DNA of 50,389 nucleotides, taken from assembly GCA_937969445.1 (NCBI GenBank), contig CALBVZ010000128.1, positions 1 to 50,389 of the forward strand, given 5' to 3'. Below are positions 33,566 through 43,250 of this stretch, piece after piece (position 1 is the first letter of the stretch; every line of letters starts with the position of its first letter). The translations under genes and the position numbers were made by a program. The stretch comes from an uncultured Octadecabacter sp. GTDB taxonomy: Bacteria > Pseudomonadota > Alphaproteobacteria > Rhodobacterales > Rhodobacteraceae. A model generated the notes under the pieces. That model was not told where the DNA came from, searched no databases, and saw only the letters and a list, made by a program, of their open reading frames with translations.

Positions 33566-34179
33566 TGACCCGCAACATCATCGCCATTCTGCGCGGCATC
33601 ACCCCAGACGAGGTGGCAGGCGCTGCAGCCGCCCTAATTGACGCGGGCATCACTTCAATCGAAGTACCGCTAAACTCCCCAAATGCGTTTACATCTATCG
33701 CCTCTCTATCCGAAGCATTCGGCAGCGACGCATTGATTGGCGCCGGCACAGTTTTAACAGTCGAAGAGGTGAACCGCGTTGCACAGGCAGGTGGTAAACT
33801 TGTCGTGTCGCCGAATGCCGATCCGCGTGTGATCCACGCCACCAAAACAGCTGGCATGCAAAGCTGGCCAGGGGTCATGACACCTTCCGAATGTTTTTCC
33901 GCCCTGAAGAACGGCGCGGATGGTTTGAAGCTGTTTCCGGGATCTTTGCTTGGTCCCAGCGGCTTAAAAGCCATCCGCGCCGTTCTCCCTGAGGGTACGC
34001 AAGTCTACGCGGTTGGCGGTGCTGGCCCAGAAAATTTCGCGGACTGGTTCGCGGCATCTGCTAACGGTTTCGGAATCGGTTCCGCGTTGTATAAACAGGG
34101 TATGACAACTGCCGATATAGCTGCGCGCGCTGTTGATCTCGTTGCCGCTTATGACGCCGCAAAAGGACCTAATAGATGA
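33565..34179 (+). CDS. dgoA: 2-Dehydro-3-deoxy-6-phosphogalactonate aldolase
   Basis: The 204-residue class I aldolase splits KDPGal into pyruvate and glyceraldehyde 3-phosphate. The fold belongs to the KDPG/KDPGal aldolase family: E33 in SIEVPLNSP and the Schiff-base lysine K122 in GLKLFPGS are in place, along with GAGTVLT and SPNADP. Assignment to the galacto enzyme over the gluco enzyme rests on the upstream dgoK and the galactosidases. It overlaps the following gene by four bases. Confidence 0.92.
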   Translation: MTRNIIAILRGITPDEVAGAAAALIDAGITSIEVPLNSPNAFTSIASLSEAFGSDALIGAGTVLTVEEVNRVAQAGGKLVVSPNADPRVIHATKTAGMQSWPGVMTPSECFSALKNGADGLKLFPGSLLGPSGLKAIRAVLPEGTQVYAVGGAGPENFADWFAASANGFGIGSALYKQGMTTADIAARAVDLVAAYDAAKGPNR

Positions 34180-35000
34180 TCTATGACGACACCCAATGCA
34201 CTCTCGGCGAAGGTCCACTTTGGCACCCTGAACGCGGCGAGCTATTTTGGTTCGATATCCTTGGGAAACGGTTGCACATCAAAGGTCGTCACTGGCAATT
34301 TAACCGCTGCGTTTCCGCCGCCGGCTGGATCGATGACACACAGCTTTTGATGGCTGACAGCATCGGTTTGCATGTATTCAACCTTGAGAACGGCACGTCA
34401 GACCAAGTCGCGGAAATTGATGCCGACAACCCAATCACACGGTCCAATGATGGCCGTGCTGACCCTTGGGGCGGTTTTTGGATTGGTACAATGGGCATGA
34501 ACGCTGAACCTGGCGTCGGCGCGATCTACCGTTACTACCGAGGTGAGGTTCGGGTCTTGTTCGACAACATGCAAATCACCAACGCGATCTGCTTTGCACC
34601 CGATGGTAGCTACGCAATTTTCACCGACACACGCACACGCAAGATCATGCGCCAGAAGTTGGCGGAAAAAGACGGCTGGCCCGTGGGTGATCCGGAACTT
34701 TGGATCGATTGTGGCGATGTTGGTTGGAATCCGGATGGCGCGGTGATCGATGCAGCCGGTAACTTCTGGAACGCCCGTTTCGGTGGGAACGGCATCGCGT
34801 GTTACGCGCCCGACGGCACGTTAACGCAGACTGTTGCATTGCCCGCTCACCAAACGACATGCCCTGCGTTTGGCGGTCCTGACCTAAAAACACTGTTCTG
34901 CACGTCAGCCGCAATCGGGCTGGACGGCGAAGACGATGGCAAGACATTCTCGACACCAGTCGACGCTGTCGGCCAAGCAGAGCATCAAGTTATCCTCTAA
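34176..35000 (+). CDS. SMP-30/gluconolactonase-family sugar lactonase
   Basis: A 274-residue six-bladed propeller enzyme that opens sugar lactones in a metal-dependent way; in this operon the substrate would be galactono-lactone. The metal-site residues are visible in LGEGPLWH (Glu at 12), RSNDGRADPWGGFWIGTM, the asparagine in ITNAICFAPDG and the aspartate in NPDGAVIDAAGNFW. The family name is sure, the exact sugar is inferred from context. It overlaps dgoA by four bases; a 37-base gap follows before the beta-galactosidase gene. Confidence 0.88.
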   Translation: MIYDDTQCTLGEGPLWHPERGELFWFDILGKRLHIKGRHWQFNRCVSAAGWIDDTQLLMADSIGLHVFNLENGTSDQVAEIDADNPITRSNDGRADPWGGFWIGTMGMNAEPGVGAIYRYYRGEVRVLFDNMQITNAICFAPDGSYAIFTDTRTRKIMRQKLAEKDGWPVGDPELWIDCGDVGWNPDGAVIDAAGNFWNARFGGNGIACYAPDGTLTQTVALPAHQTTCPAFGGPDLKTLFCTSAAIGLDGEDDGKTFSTPVDAVGQAEHQVIL

Positions 35001-35037
35001 ATCCGGCCTATTTTACCAATAGAAATCAAGGTGCCAT

Positions 35038-36930
35038 ATGAAACGCACGCTCGGCGTCTGCTATTATCCTGAACATTGGCCCGAAGACATTTGGGCCGAT
35101 GACGCCCGCCGCATGGTGGACGCGGGCCTGTCATGGGTTCGCATCGGCGAATTCGCATGGTCGCGTCTTGAACCGAAACCAGATGAGTTCGACTGGGGCT
35201 GGTTGGACCGCGCAATTGACGTGTTGGGGGATGCCGGTCTGAAGGTTATCCTCGGCACGCCCACAGCCACACCGCCGCGTTGGATGCTTGATAAACATCC
35301 AGACATGCTTGCCGTGGATGAACAGGGCCGACCGCGTGGCTTTGGCTCACGCCGCCATTATTGCTTTTCACACCGTGGCTATCGGACCGAAAGCAAGCGT
35401 ATCACCCGTAAATTCGCGGAACGATATGGCGCAAATAAACATATTCAAGCATGGCAAACGGACAATGAATATGCTTGTCACGATACAACCCGCAGCTATT
35501 CTTACGCCGCAACCGAAGGGTTCCAGCTTTGGTTGGCGCAGAAATACCAATCTACTGATGCGCTAAACCGCGCGTGGGGTAATGTATTCTGGTCAATGGA
35601 ATATGATGACTTCGCGGACGTCGATCTACCTAACCTCACGGTCACCGAACCCAACCACCCCCACGTTCTCGATTTTTATCGTTACTCCTCGGACATGGTT
35701 GTCGAATTCAACCGCGAACAAGTTGATGAGATCCGAAAGCACACCACCGCGCCGATCATCCACAACTACATGGGCCGCGAAACGTCTTTTGACCATTTCA
35801 AGGTTGGCGCGGACCTCGATATCGCGTCATGGGACAGCTACCCGATCGGGTTTTTGTCGGATCGCTTGGAAGGCTCTCCTGAATTCAAGAAACGATTCCT
35901 GCGCCAAGGTCATCCGGACAATCAGGCATTTCACCACGATCTTTACCGCGCCGTCGGCAAAGGAAGATGGTGGATCATGGAACAACAACCTGGTCCTGTG
36001 AATTGGGCGCCTTACAACCCAGCCCCGCTACCTGGCATGGCACGCCTTTGGGCATGGGAAGCCTTCGCGCATGGTGCTGAAACCGTGTGTTATTTCCGTT
36101 GGCGTCAGGCCCCGTTTGCACAAGAACAGATGCACGCTGGGCTTTTGCGTACCGATAGCGAAGATGCGCCAGCACTGGCAGAAGCATTGCAGGTTTCGAA
36201 AGAAATAAATGAGCTAACAGACGTTGGAACCGCCAAAGCGGATGTTGCACTGGTATTTGATTACGAAAGCGCATGGGCGTGGGAGGCCCAACCGCAAGGC
36301 GCAGATTTCGACCAGTTCCGCCTTGCCTTTGCAGCATATCGCGCTTGTCGTCGCGCTGGCTTGAACGTCGACATCCTACCGCCGGATACCGCTGATCTAT
36401 CGGCGTATAAATTCACGCTCGCCCCTGGCCTCATGCACCTGTCTGGCCCGCTCAGGATGGCACTATCGGGTGCAACTGCACTGATCGGGCCACGCACGGA
36501 TACAAAAACAAAAGACATCTCAATCCCAACGCCGCTTGGCCCGAACATCGATGAGCTCGATGTTTCCGTAACACTTACCGAAAGCCTGCCCCCCGACGTT
36601 CGCGTCCCGTTGGAAAACGGTGGGCAATTCGTTCATTGGCGCGAGATGTTGGAAGGGGACGCACCCGTAACATTGCGTACCACCGATGGGCATGCTGCGA
36701 TCATGGGCGATAAACTGCGCTACCTCGCTGGCTGGCCTGACGAGGCGACATGGGACCTGATCTTGCAGGACTTATGCGCTGAAACGGGCTTAACGCACCA
36801 TGCATTGCCTGACGGATTGCGCATTCGCGACACCCAAACACATCGGTTCATTTTCAACTACGCACCAGATACAATCCACTGGAACGGCACGGACATTCCT
36901 GCCGCAGGGGTACATTGGGAAACGCTTTGA
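35038..36930 (+). CDS. Beta-galactosidase, GH42 family
   Basis: A 630-residue GH42 enzyme hydrolysing beta-galactosides. It begins in the usual way (RTLGVCYYPEHWPEDIWADDARRM), has GTPTATPPRWMLDKHPDML, the acid/base glutamate in WQTDNEYACHDT near residue 143 and the nucleophile glutamate in WWIMEQQPGPVNWAP near 314, then the trimerisation and beta domains. No signal peptide is present, so it acts on imported sugar. With the GH36 enzyme, it lets the operon deal with both anomers. Confidence 0.93.
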   Translation: MKRTLGVCYYPEHWPEDIWADDARRMVDAGLSWVRIGEFAWSRLEPKPDEFDWGWLDRAIDVLGDAGLKVILGTPTATPPRWMLDKHPDMLAVDEQGRPRGFGSRRHYCFSHRGYRTESKRITRKFAERYGANKHIQAWQTDNEYACHDTTRSYSYAATEGFQLWLAQKYQSTDALNRAWGNVFWSMEYDDFADVDLPNLTVTEPNHPHVLDFYRYSSDMVVEFNREQVDEIRKHTTAPIIHNYMGRETSFDHFKVGADLDIASWDSYPIGFLSDRLEGSPEFKKRFLRQGHPDNQAFHHDLYRAVGKGRWWIMEQQPGPVNWAPYNPAPLPGMARLWAWEAFAHGAETVCYFRWRQAPFAQEQMHAGLLRTDSEDAPALAEALQVSKEINELTDVGTAKADVALVFDYESAWAWEAQPQGADFDQFRLAFAAYRACRRAGLNVDILPPDTADLSAYKFTLAPGLMHLSGPLRMALSGATALIGPRTDTKTKDISIPTPLGPNIDELDVSVTLTESLPPDVRVPLENGGQFVHWREMLEGDAPVTLRTTDGHAAIMGDKLRYLAGWPDEATWDLILQDLCAETGLTHHALPDGLRIRDTQTHRFIFNYAPDTIHWNGTDIPAAGVHWETL

Positions 36931-37871
36931 CTGATTTAGACGCAACCTTTGATGACGACTCCGTCAAGTCATTAACACTTTGTGCACATGGGCTGACCGT
37001 GCGTGTGCTGACGCTTGGCGCCATTTTGCAGGACGTGCGACTGGATGGCATTGAACATAGCCTAACCCTCGGTTCTGCTGATCTGGCTGGATACAAAGAC
37101 GCGTTCAAATATCATGGCGCAATCGTCGGCCCCGTGGCCAACCGCATCACGAATGCGACTGCGGAAATTGACGGCTTCGTCCATCAGTTTGAGACAAATC
37201 TCAACGACAAGCACACACTACATGGCGGTGTGAACGGAACCCACGCGCGGATCTGGGATGTTGTTGAACACAGTGAAGATAGGATTGAATTGTCACTTAA
37301 GCTCGCGGACGGCGACGGCGGATTTCCCGCGAACCGCATCGTGACTGCATGTTTCGAAATTCTCCACGGCCCCGCCTTGCGGCTTACCATCACAACGACA
37401 ACCGATGCGCCTAGCATCGCCAACCTCACCAATCACAGTTATTGGAATTTGGACGGAAGCAACCACATGCGCGATCATACGTTGCAGATTGAGGCCGAAA
37501 ACTATCTACCAACAAACGCCACAAGCTTCCCAACTGGTGAAATAACGCCCGTTTCAGAGACGCCGTTTGATTTCACGACATGCAAACTCCTTACGCTGGG
37601 ATCACCTCCAATAGACCACACATTCTGCCTGTCACAACATCGCCGCGCGTTGACCGAAGTGTTGCACTTAACCGGCGCGAACGGGCTGTCGATGCATGTC
37701 GCGACGACCGAAACCGGCATGCATGTTTATGATGACCGCCCGACTTATGCAGGCATCGCCATCGAAGCCCAATCGTGGCCTGATGCGCCGCGCCACTGGC
37801 GGTTCCCAAGCATCGAAGTAACGCCACAAGCGCCCGTGCAGCAAATCACGCAGTGGCGCTTTTCGCGTTAG
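36927..37871 (+). CDS. galM: Aldose 1-epimerase (mutarotase)
   Basis: A 314-residue mutarotase that interconverts alpha and beta galactose so that products of both galactosidases can be used. Family stretches include YHGAIVGPVANRITNATAEI, LHGGVNGTHARIWDV, LTNHSYWNLDGS with a catalytic histidine, TGEITPVSETPFDFT and the YAGIAIEAQSWPDAP end with the general-base glutamate. There is no ATG; TTG at 36927 overlaps the beta-galactosidase stop as TTGA with GGGAA before it, and TTG at 36915 is an alternative adding four residues. Its stop codon overlaps the stop of the convergent gene on the other strand. Confidence 0.88.
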   Translation: MTDLDATFDDDSVKSLTLCAHGLTVRVLTLGAILQDVRLDGIEHSLTLGSADLAGYKDAFKYHGAIVGPVANRITNATAEIDGFVHQFETNLNDKHTLHGGVNGTHARIWDVVEHSEDRIELSLKLADGDGGFPANRIVTACFEILHGPALRLTITTTTDAPSIANLTNHSYWNLDGSNHMRDHTLQIEAENYLPTNATSFPTGEITPVSETPFDFTTCKLLTLGSPPIDHTFCLSQHRRALTEVLHLTGANGLSMHVATTETGMHVYDDRPTYAGIAIEAQSWPDAPRHWRFPSIEVTPQAPVQQITQWRFSR

Positions 37872-40800
37872 GGTTTGCCCCAACCACCGCCACCCGGTGT
37901 CTCAAGATAAAACGCGCCTCCGGCTGGCAAATCGATTTCATCGTTGCCCTGCAAGTCATGTCGCTTGCCATCCGGCATCACCGCCCAATTGCGCCCAACC
38001 GCGCCATTCTTTCCGCCATCAACGCCGAACGGCGGGACGACACGGTGCGAGCATAGCGTCGTTACCGTGACAGGTTCCAAGAACGTCATCACACGGCGTG
38101 CGCCATTCCCACCCGCAAATGCACCAGCGCCACCAGACCCATGACGAACTTCGAACCGATCAAGCCGCACAGGGAACCGTTTTTCCAGAATTTCGGGATC
38201 GGTCATTCGGGTGTTGGTCATATGGCTTTGCACTGCGTCACACCCGTTGAAATCTGGCCCAGCGCCCGTGCCACCAGCAATGGTTTCGTAGTTCTGGAAA
38301 CGTTCATTTCCCCAGACGAAATTGTTCATCGTCGCCTGTGACCCAGCGATAACGCCCAAGGCACCATAAAGCGCGTTACACGCGGCTTGGCTGACTTCGG
38401 TGTTGCCCGCAATAACGGCGGCTGGATAGGTCGGGTTCAGCATACTGCCCCTCGGCGCAACGATACTCAGCGGCTTAAGGCACCCTTCATTGAGAGGAAT
38501 AGCCGCGCCAACGAGCGTGCGGAAAACGTACAACACCACTGCGCGGCAAACGGCATAGGGCGCGTTGTAATTGCCCTTGTGTTGCGCGCTCGTTCCGGTG
38601 AAATCGACCGTCGCGGTTCGTGTGATTTTATCAACTGAAACACAGACTTCTATCGTTTGGCCAATATCCATCTGGTAGCTAAACGATCCACCTTTCAGGC
38701 GGTCAATTACGCGGCGTACGCTTTCGGTCGCGTTGTCTTGGACGTGACCCATATAGGCCGCAACAACATCCACACCGTAACTGGAACAAATTTGTTTTAG
38801 CTCGGCCATACCGGTCGCGTTCGCGGCAACTTGGGCTTTTAAATCCGCAATATTTTGGTCGATATTGCGGCACGGGTAGCGCCCAGATGCCAGCGTCGCG
38901 CGGGTGTCATCCTCAAGGAAGCGCCCCTTAGCGACCAGCTGAACATTGTCGATCAACACACCCTCTTCATCGATGTGTTGACTGTCAGGAGGCGCGGACC
39001 CTGGCGTGCGTCCACCGATATCCGCGTGATGCCCCCGCGACCCAAGCCAAAAGCGCGGCTTCCCACCGATAAACACAGGCGTCACGACGGTAACGTCAGG
39101 CAAATGCGTGCCGCCATTGTAGGGGGAGTTGAGCATGAATGCATCGCCCTCAACCACATCAGGCCAGCCCTTCATCACCGTTTTGATGCTGTCTGACATG
39201 GACCCAAGGTGCACAGGAACATGGGGCGCATTCGCCACTAGGTCGCCAGAGCCATCAAAGATCGCGCAGGAAAAATCGAACCGTTCCTTGATGTTCACAG
39301 ACTGGCTGGTGTTGGCCAATGTCGCGCCCATTTGGTCGGCGACGGACATAAACAAATTGGACATTACTTCAAGCACGACGGGGTCTGCTTGCGTGCTGGC
39401 GCTACGGTCTTTCTGTTCGGCATCTGATGTCAAAACCAAATTGCCCAACGCGTCCACTTCGGCCGTCCAGTCGGGTTCAATAACGTTGGTCCCCGTGGGT
39501 TCCAAAATAATTGCAGGACCTCTGACCTTATCCTCGATTCCAAGCGAAGCACGTTCATAAAACGGGCGATCATGCACCGCGATAGGGTCTGGGGATTGCG
39601 CGGATTTCACCCCTAGGTCAGGCAAGGCCGCCCCCTCACCGATGGCCTCGACACTCAGCATTTCAAACAGAATTTCAGCTTCGGGGCTCGTGAACCCAAA
39701 ACGTGCCAGATGGGCCGCCTCGAACGCTGCTTTCATTGCCCCTGCTGTGTCAAAGGCAACCTTCAGATCCTGTTGAGTCCCGCTGTAACGCAGATAAGCC
39801 CAAAGCTCGCAGCGAACGTCCTTGGCTCCTTGGGATAGCACTGCCTCGCGCGCATCGGCTTCCATCTCGGCCAACGTCTCTTTGGCCTTGGGAACGTTGG
39901 CCAAAGGTGCATCGAACTGGACTTCACGCATGTCGCGTAGTTCTGCCAGCCCCATGCCAAACGCGGATAAAACACCCGCAAACGGATGGATCAGGACACG
40001 CGACATGCCCAGCGCCTCGGCCACAAGGCAGGCGTGCTGCCCGCCCGCACCACCAAAGCACTGCAACGTGTAGCCCGTCACATCGTGGCCGCGTTGAACG
40101 CTGATTTTCTTGATCGCGTTGGCCATATTGTCCACAGCAATCGCAAGGAAACCCTCGGCGATGTCTTCCACCGCGCGTGGTGGTTCACCGCTTTCGTTTG
40201 CGACCTCAGCGGCGAGGGCTTCAAATTTTGAGCGCACCGTTTCCACGTCCAACGGCAAATCGCCCTCCGGCCCGAAAACATGAGGGAAATGATCTGGGTT
40301 CAACTTACCCAAAAGCACGTTGCAATCGGTGACTGTTAACGGCCCGCCACGGCGATAGCACGCAGGGCCAGGGTTTGCGCCCGCGCTTTCCGGACCCACC
40401 TGAAACCGACCATCTGCATAACGGCAGATCGAACCGCCACCCGCTGCAACCGTATGTATATCCATCATCGGCGCACGCATCCGCACACCGGCCACCTCGG
40501 TCTCGAAGCTGCGTTCATATTCGCCTGCGTAGTGACTTACGTCTGTTGACGTACCGCCCATGTCAAAACCGATGAGCTTGTCATGCCCTGCGGCCTCAGC
40601 CGTCTTAACCATGCCAACGATCCCGCCCGCGGGACCGGACAGGATTGCATCGCGCCCTTGGAAACGTGCAGCGTCCGTTAGGCCGCCACTGGACTGCATA
40701 AAGAACAGCCGCTCGCAGACGCGACCCACATCCAATGCGCCCGCGACCTGATCAACATAGCGACGAAGAATCGGGGACAGATAGGCATCGACCACGGTCG

Positions 40801-41416
40801 TGTCCCCACGTCCGACAAGCTTTGCGAGGCGGGAAACCTCATGACTTGTACTGATTTGCGTAAACCCAATGTCGCGCGCGATCTCGGCAACCCGAATTTC
40901 GTGCACGGGATTGAGATACGCGTGCAACAACGCAACCGCCACGGCACGCACACCTTTATCAAACGCAGATTGCAATGCGACACGCACCGCCACATCATCC
41001 AAATCCGTTAGAACACTGCCATCCGCGTTCAGACGTTCCTGCACCTCCGCGACATCGGTATACAAAAGCTCTGGACGTTTTATCTCAAGCGCGAACAGGT
41101 CGGGCCGCGTTTGATAGCCGATCTTAAGAAGGTCACGAAATCCTTCTGTAATCAGCAACAATACCGCTTCGCCTTTTCGTTCCAGCAAAGCATTGGTTGC
41201 AACCGTTGTGCCCATCTTCACTGCCGAAATCGATCCTACAGGGGGATTCGGCGTGCCGATCAATTCATGCACCCCTTGCACGGCTGCATCCGCGTATTGC
41301 TCTGGATTCTCTGATAGCAGCTTTTGAGTCACCACTTTTCCGTCCGGCGTACGCGCAACGATATCGGTAAATGTACCGCCCCGATCCACCCAAAATTCCC
41401 ACTGTTTTGATGACAT
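37868..41416 (-). CDS. Fused HyuA/HyuB protein, 5-oxoprolinase/N-methylhydantoinase type
   Basis: This 1182-residue protein joins the two subunits of the ATP-dependent hydantoinase/oxoprolinase family. The first 680 residues are HyuA-like (WVDRGGTFTDIVARTPDG, LLERKGEAVLLLITEGFRDLL, FDMGGTSTDVSHYAG); the rest is HyuB-like (ERFDFSCAIFDGSGDLVANAPHVPVHLGSM, GGTHLPDVTVVTPVF, FTGTSAQHKGNYNAPYAV). Fusions of this size are typical of 5-oxoprolinase, which opens 5-oxoproline using ATP, but some members act on hydantoins or acetophenone-like substrates. The ATG at 41416 is preferred to 41452 since AAGGG precedes it and the family starts there. No neighbour hints at the substrate. Confidence 0.88.
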   Translation of the reverse strand: MSSKQWEFWVDRGGTFTDIVARTPDGKVVTQKLLSENPEQYADAAVQGVHELIGTPNPPVGSISAVKMGTTVATNALLERKGEAVLLLITEGFRDLLKIGYQTRPDLFALEIKRPELLYTDVAEVQERLNADGSVLTDLDDVAVRVALQSAFDKGVRAVAVALLHAYLNPVHEIRVAEIARDIGFTQISTSHEVSRLAKLVGRGDTTVVDAYLSPILRRYVDQVAGALDVGRVCERLFFMQSSGGLTDAARFQGRDAILSGPAGGIVGMVKTAEAAGHDKLIGFDMGGTSTDVSHYAGEYERSFETEVAGVRMRAPMMDIHTVAAGGGSICRYADGRFQVGPESAGANPGPACYRRGGPLTVTDCNVLLGKLNPDHFPHVFGPEGDLPLDVETVRSKFEALAAEVANESGEPPRAVEDIAEGFLAIAVDNMANAIKKISVQRGHDVTGYTLQCFGGAGGQHACLVAEALGMSRVLIHPFAGVLSAFGMGLAELRDMREVQFDAPLANVPKAKETLAEMEADAREAVLSQGAKDVRCELWAYLRYSGTQQDLKVAFDTAGAMKAAFEAAHLARFGFTSPEAEILFEMLSVEAIGEGAALPDLGVKSAQSPDPIAVHDRPFYERASLGIEDKVRGPAIILEPTGTNVIEPDWTAEVDALGNLVLTSDAEQKDRSASTQADPVVLEVMSNLFMSVADQMGATLANTSQSVNIKERFDFSCAIFDGSGDLVANAPHVPVHLGSMSDSIKTVMKGWPDVVEGDAFMLNSPYNGGTHLPDVTVVTPVFIGGKPRFWLGSRGHHADIGGRTPGSAPPDSQHIDEEGVLIDNVQLVAKGRFLEDDTRATLASGRYPCRNIDQNIADLKAQVAANATGMAELKQICSSYGVDVVAAYMGHVQDNATESVRRVIDRLKGGSFSYQMDIGQTIEVCVSVDKITRTATVDFTGTSAQHKGNYNAPYAVCRAVVLYVFRTLVGAAIPLNEGCLKPLSIVAPRGSMLNPTYPAAVIAGNTEVSQAACNALYGALGVIAGSQATMNNFVWGNERFQNYETIAGGTGAGPDFNGCDAVQSHMTNTRMTDPEILEKRFPVRLDRFEVRHGSGGAGAFAGGNGARRVMTFLEPVTVTTLCSHRVVPPFGVDGGKNGAVGRNWAVMPDGKRHDLQGNDEIDLPAGGAFYLETPGGGGWGKP

Positions 41417-41495
41417 AACACGCCCTTTGCCCTTGTCAGCGGACTTGACCAAGGTACGGGGCTAAGAACAACCCCTCAAAAGCGTCAGTTTCGGT

Positions 41496-41524
41496 TTGAC
41501 AGGCAGCGTTTGCGCGACTATTCC
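41496..41524 (+). promoter_or_regulatory. Sigma-70 type promoter of the tRNA gene
   Basis: TTGACA (41496-41501) and TATTCC (41519-41524) are separated by 17 bases and end 13 bases before the first base of the tRNA. The consensus -35 and ideal spacing fit a strong stable-RNA promoter. Confidence 0.75.
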
Positions 41525-41537
41525 GCCCGCTGTGCAT

Positions 41538-41614
<77 letters not shown>

Positions 41615-41687
41615 CACACCCCGAACATTGCGCTTCCCTTTGACTTCAGCTTCAGGTTGCTTAAGTTTTAACCGCTAGGGGTACTGT

Positions 41688-43067
41688 ATGGCACTTTTAC
41701 AAGAGTTCGAGGCGATCGTCGGGGCCAACTATGCGCTGACCGGTAAAGACGTTTCACAGTGGTCAAAAGACTGGACAGGCCATTATTGCGCCGAACCGGG
41801 CGTTGTTTTGCGTCCGGCATCAACACAAGAGATTTCACAGATCATGGCGTTGGCCAACACGCAGCGCCAGTCCATCACCCCTGTTTCAGGCCATACCGGA
41901 CTTGTTGGCGGTACCTATGCCCCGGGTGGCGTTCTGTTATCCCTCGATCGGATGAACAAAATACATGACATTAACACCAGTGCACGCACGGCTGTCGTTG
42001 ATGCGGGTGTAATTCTATCTTCATTGCATGATGCCGCCGATGCCGAAAATCTGATCTTCCCATTGACTTTCGGCGCACGCGGATCGGCGATGATCGGCGG
42101 CGTGATGTCCACCAATGCAGGCGGGTCCAACGTGCTACGTTACGGCAATACGCGCGATCTGGTGCTTGGCCTTGAGGCTGTGCTTGCCGACGGGCGCGTC
42201 GTTAACCTGATGTCGGCGTTGCACAAAGACAACTCCGGTTTAAACTTGCGCCAGCTTCTTATTGGCTCTGAGGGAACGCTTGGCATCATTACGAAGGCTG
42301 TCGTTAAGCTCTCCCCGAAACCACGCGCCTATGCCACGGCAATGGTCGCTACGCCTTCACTGACGGACGCGTTAACGCTGCTGAACCGCACTCAAGACGC
42401 GACAGGTGGCGCGGTTGAGGCCTTTGAATACATGCCGCGCAATTATATCGACGTGTACATGGACCGCTTTGAAGGTGCGCGCGAACCGTTTGATGCGCCT
42501 TACGACATCAACATCATGGTTGAGGTCGCAACAACAACCGATACGGATGTGCACGAAACGCTCCTCGAGATCATGTCCGACATGATGGAAGCGGGTACGG
42601 TCCTTGATGCAGTTGTCGCCCAGAACGAAACCCAACGACGCGAGATGTGGGAGCGCCGCGAAGCTGCCGCAGAGCTGGCCTTTTGGCGTCAACCAATCGT
42701 CGACACTGACATCGCGTTCCCCCTAGATCTGGTGCCCGAGTTTTTCAAACGTGTGAGCGTCGCCATGGCCGCCCTTGACCCGGATCATGAACCGAATTTC
42801 GTCGCGCACTTAGGGGATGGCAATGTCCACTACAGCGTCTATCCCTCGCGTGACGATCTGGAACTAAAAGATCAAATCATCGAAGCCGTCGAAAGCATCG
42901 TCGACGACCTCGGCGGCAGTTTCTCTGCCGAACACGGTGTCGGACTGTCCAAGCTAAACACAATGCGCCGCCGAAAAGACCCCGTCGCGCTCGACATGAT
43001 GCGCAAAATCAAAGGTGCGTTAGATCCAAACGGGATTTTGAACCCGGGGAAGCTCATTCCGGATTAG
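41688..43067 (+). CDS. FAD-linked oxidase, D-2-hydroxyacid (hydroxyglutarate-type) dehydrogenase
   Basis: The 459-residue flavoprotein belongs to the GlcD/D2HGDH/D-LDH group. The FAD-binding PP-loop region is PVSGHTGLVGGTYAPGGVLLSLDRMN (about 65-90) and GGVMSTNAGGSNVLRYGNTRDLVLGLEAVLADG; the cap domain has VAHLGDGNVHYSVYPS with metal-binding histidines, and the end AEHGVGLSKL and DPNGILNPGKLIP is typical. The closest remembered relatives oxidise D-2-hydroxyglutarate or a similar acid, passing electrons to ETF or quinone; the substrate is not certain. It stands alone after the tRNA, with AGGGG before the ATG. Confidence 0.87.
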   Translation: MALLQEFEAIVGANYALTGKDVSQWSKDWTGHYCAEPGVVLRPASTQEISQIMALANTQRQSITPVSGHTGLVGGTYAPGGVLLSLDRMNKIHDINTSARTAVVDAGVILSSLHDAADAENLIFPLTFGARGSAMIGGVMSTNAGGSNVLRYGNTRDLVLGLEAVLADGRVVNLMSALHKDNSGLNLRQLLIGSEGTLGIITKAVVKLSPKPRAYATAMVATPSLTDALTLLNRTQDATGGAVEAFEYMPRNYIDVYMDRFEGAREPFDAPYDINIMVEVATTTDTDVHETLLEIMSDMMEAGTVLDAVVAQNETQRREMWERREAAAELAFWRQPIVDTDIAFPLDLVPEFFKRVSVAMAALDPDHEPNFVAHLGDGNVHYSVYPSRDDLELKDQIIEAVESIVDDLGGSFSAEHGVGLSKLNTMRRRKDPVALDMMRKIKGALDPNGILNPGKLIPD

Positions 43068-43076
43068 TGTTATTGG

Positions 43077-43116
43077 CAAGGTCCGTTTCGAACCCGACGC
43101 GGACCTTGTGGGTTCG
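43077..43116 (+). terminator. Hairpin with an overlapping alternative stem
   Basis: CAAGGTCCG (43077-43085) pairs perfectly with CGGACCTTG (43100-43108) just after the dehydrogenase stop. CGAACCC (43089-43095), inside its loop, also pairs perfectly with GGGTTCG (43110-43116). No T run follows either stem. The rest of the 43068-43250 gap shows no gene or motif I can name. Confidence 0.5.
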
Positions 43117-43250
43117 CGTACCGTGCGCACAAAGCGCGACGAATTCGGCATAAGCAAAAAGAACTTTATGCAGTCGCGCGGCAGAACAACCGGCCATTCT
43201 TGCATGTGGCAGAAGGGTTCTAGCTTCGTTTCTACAGTTTGGAACGTTTC

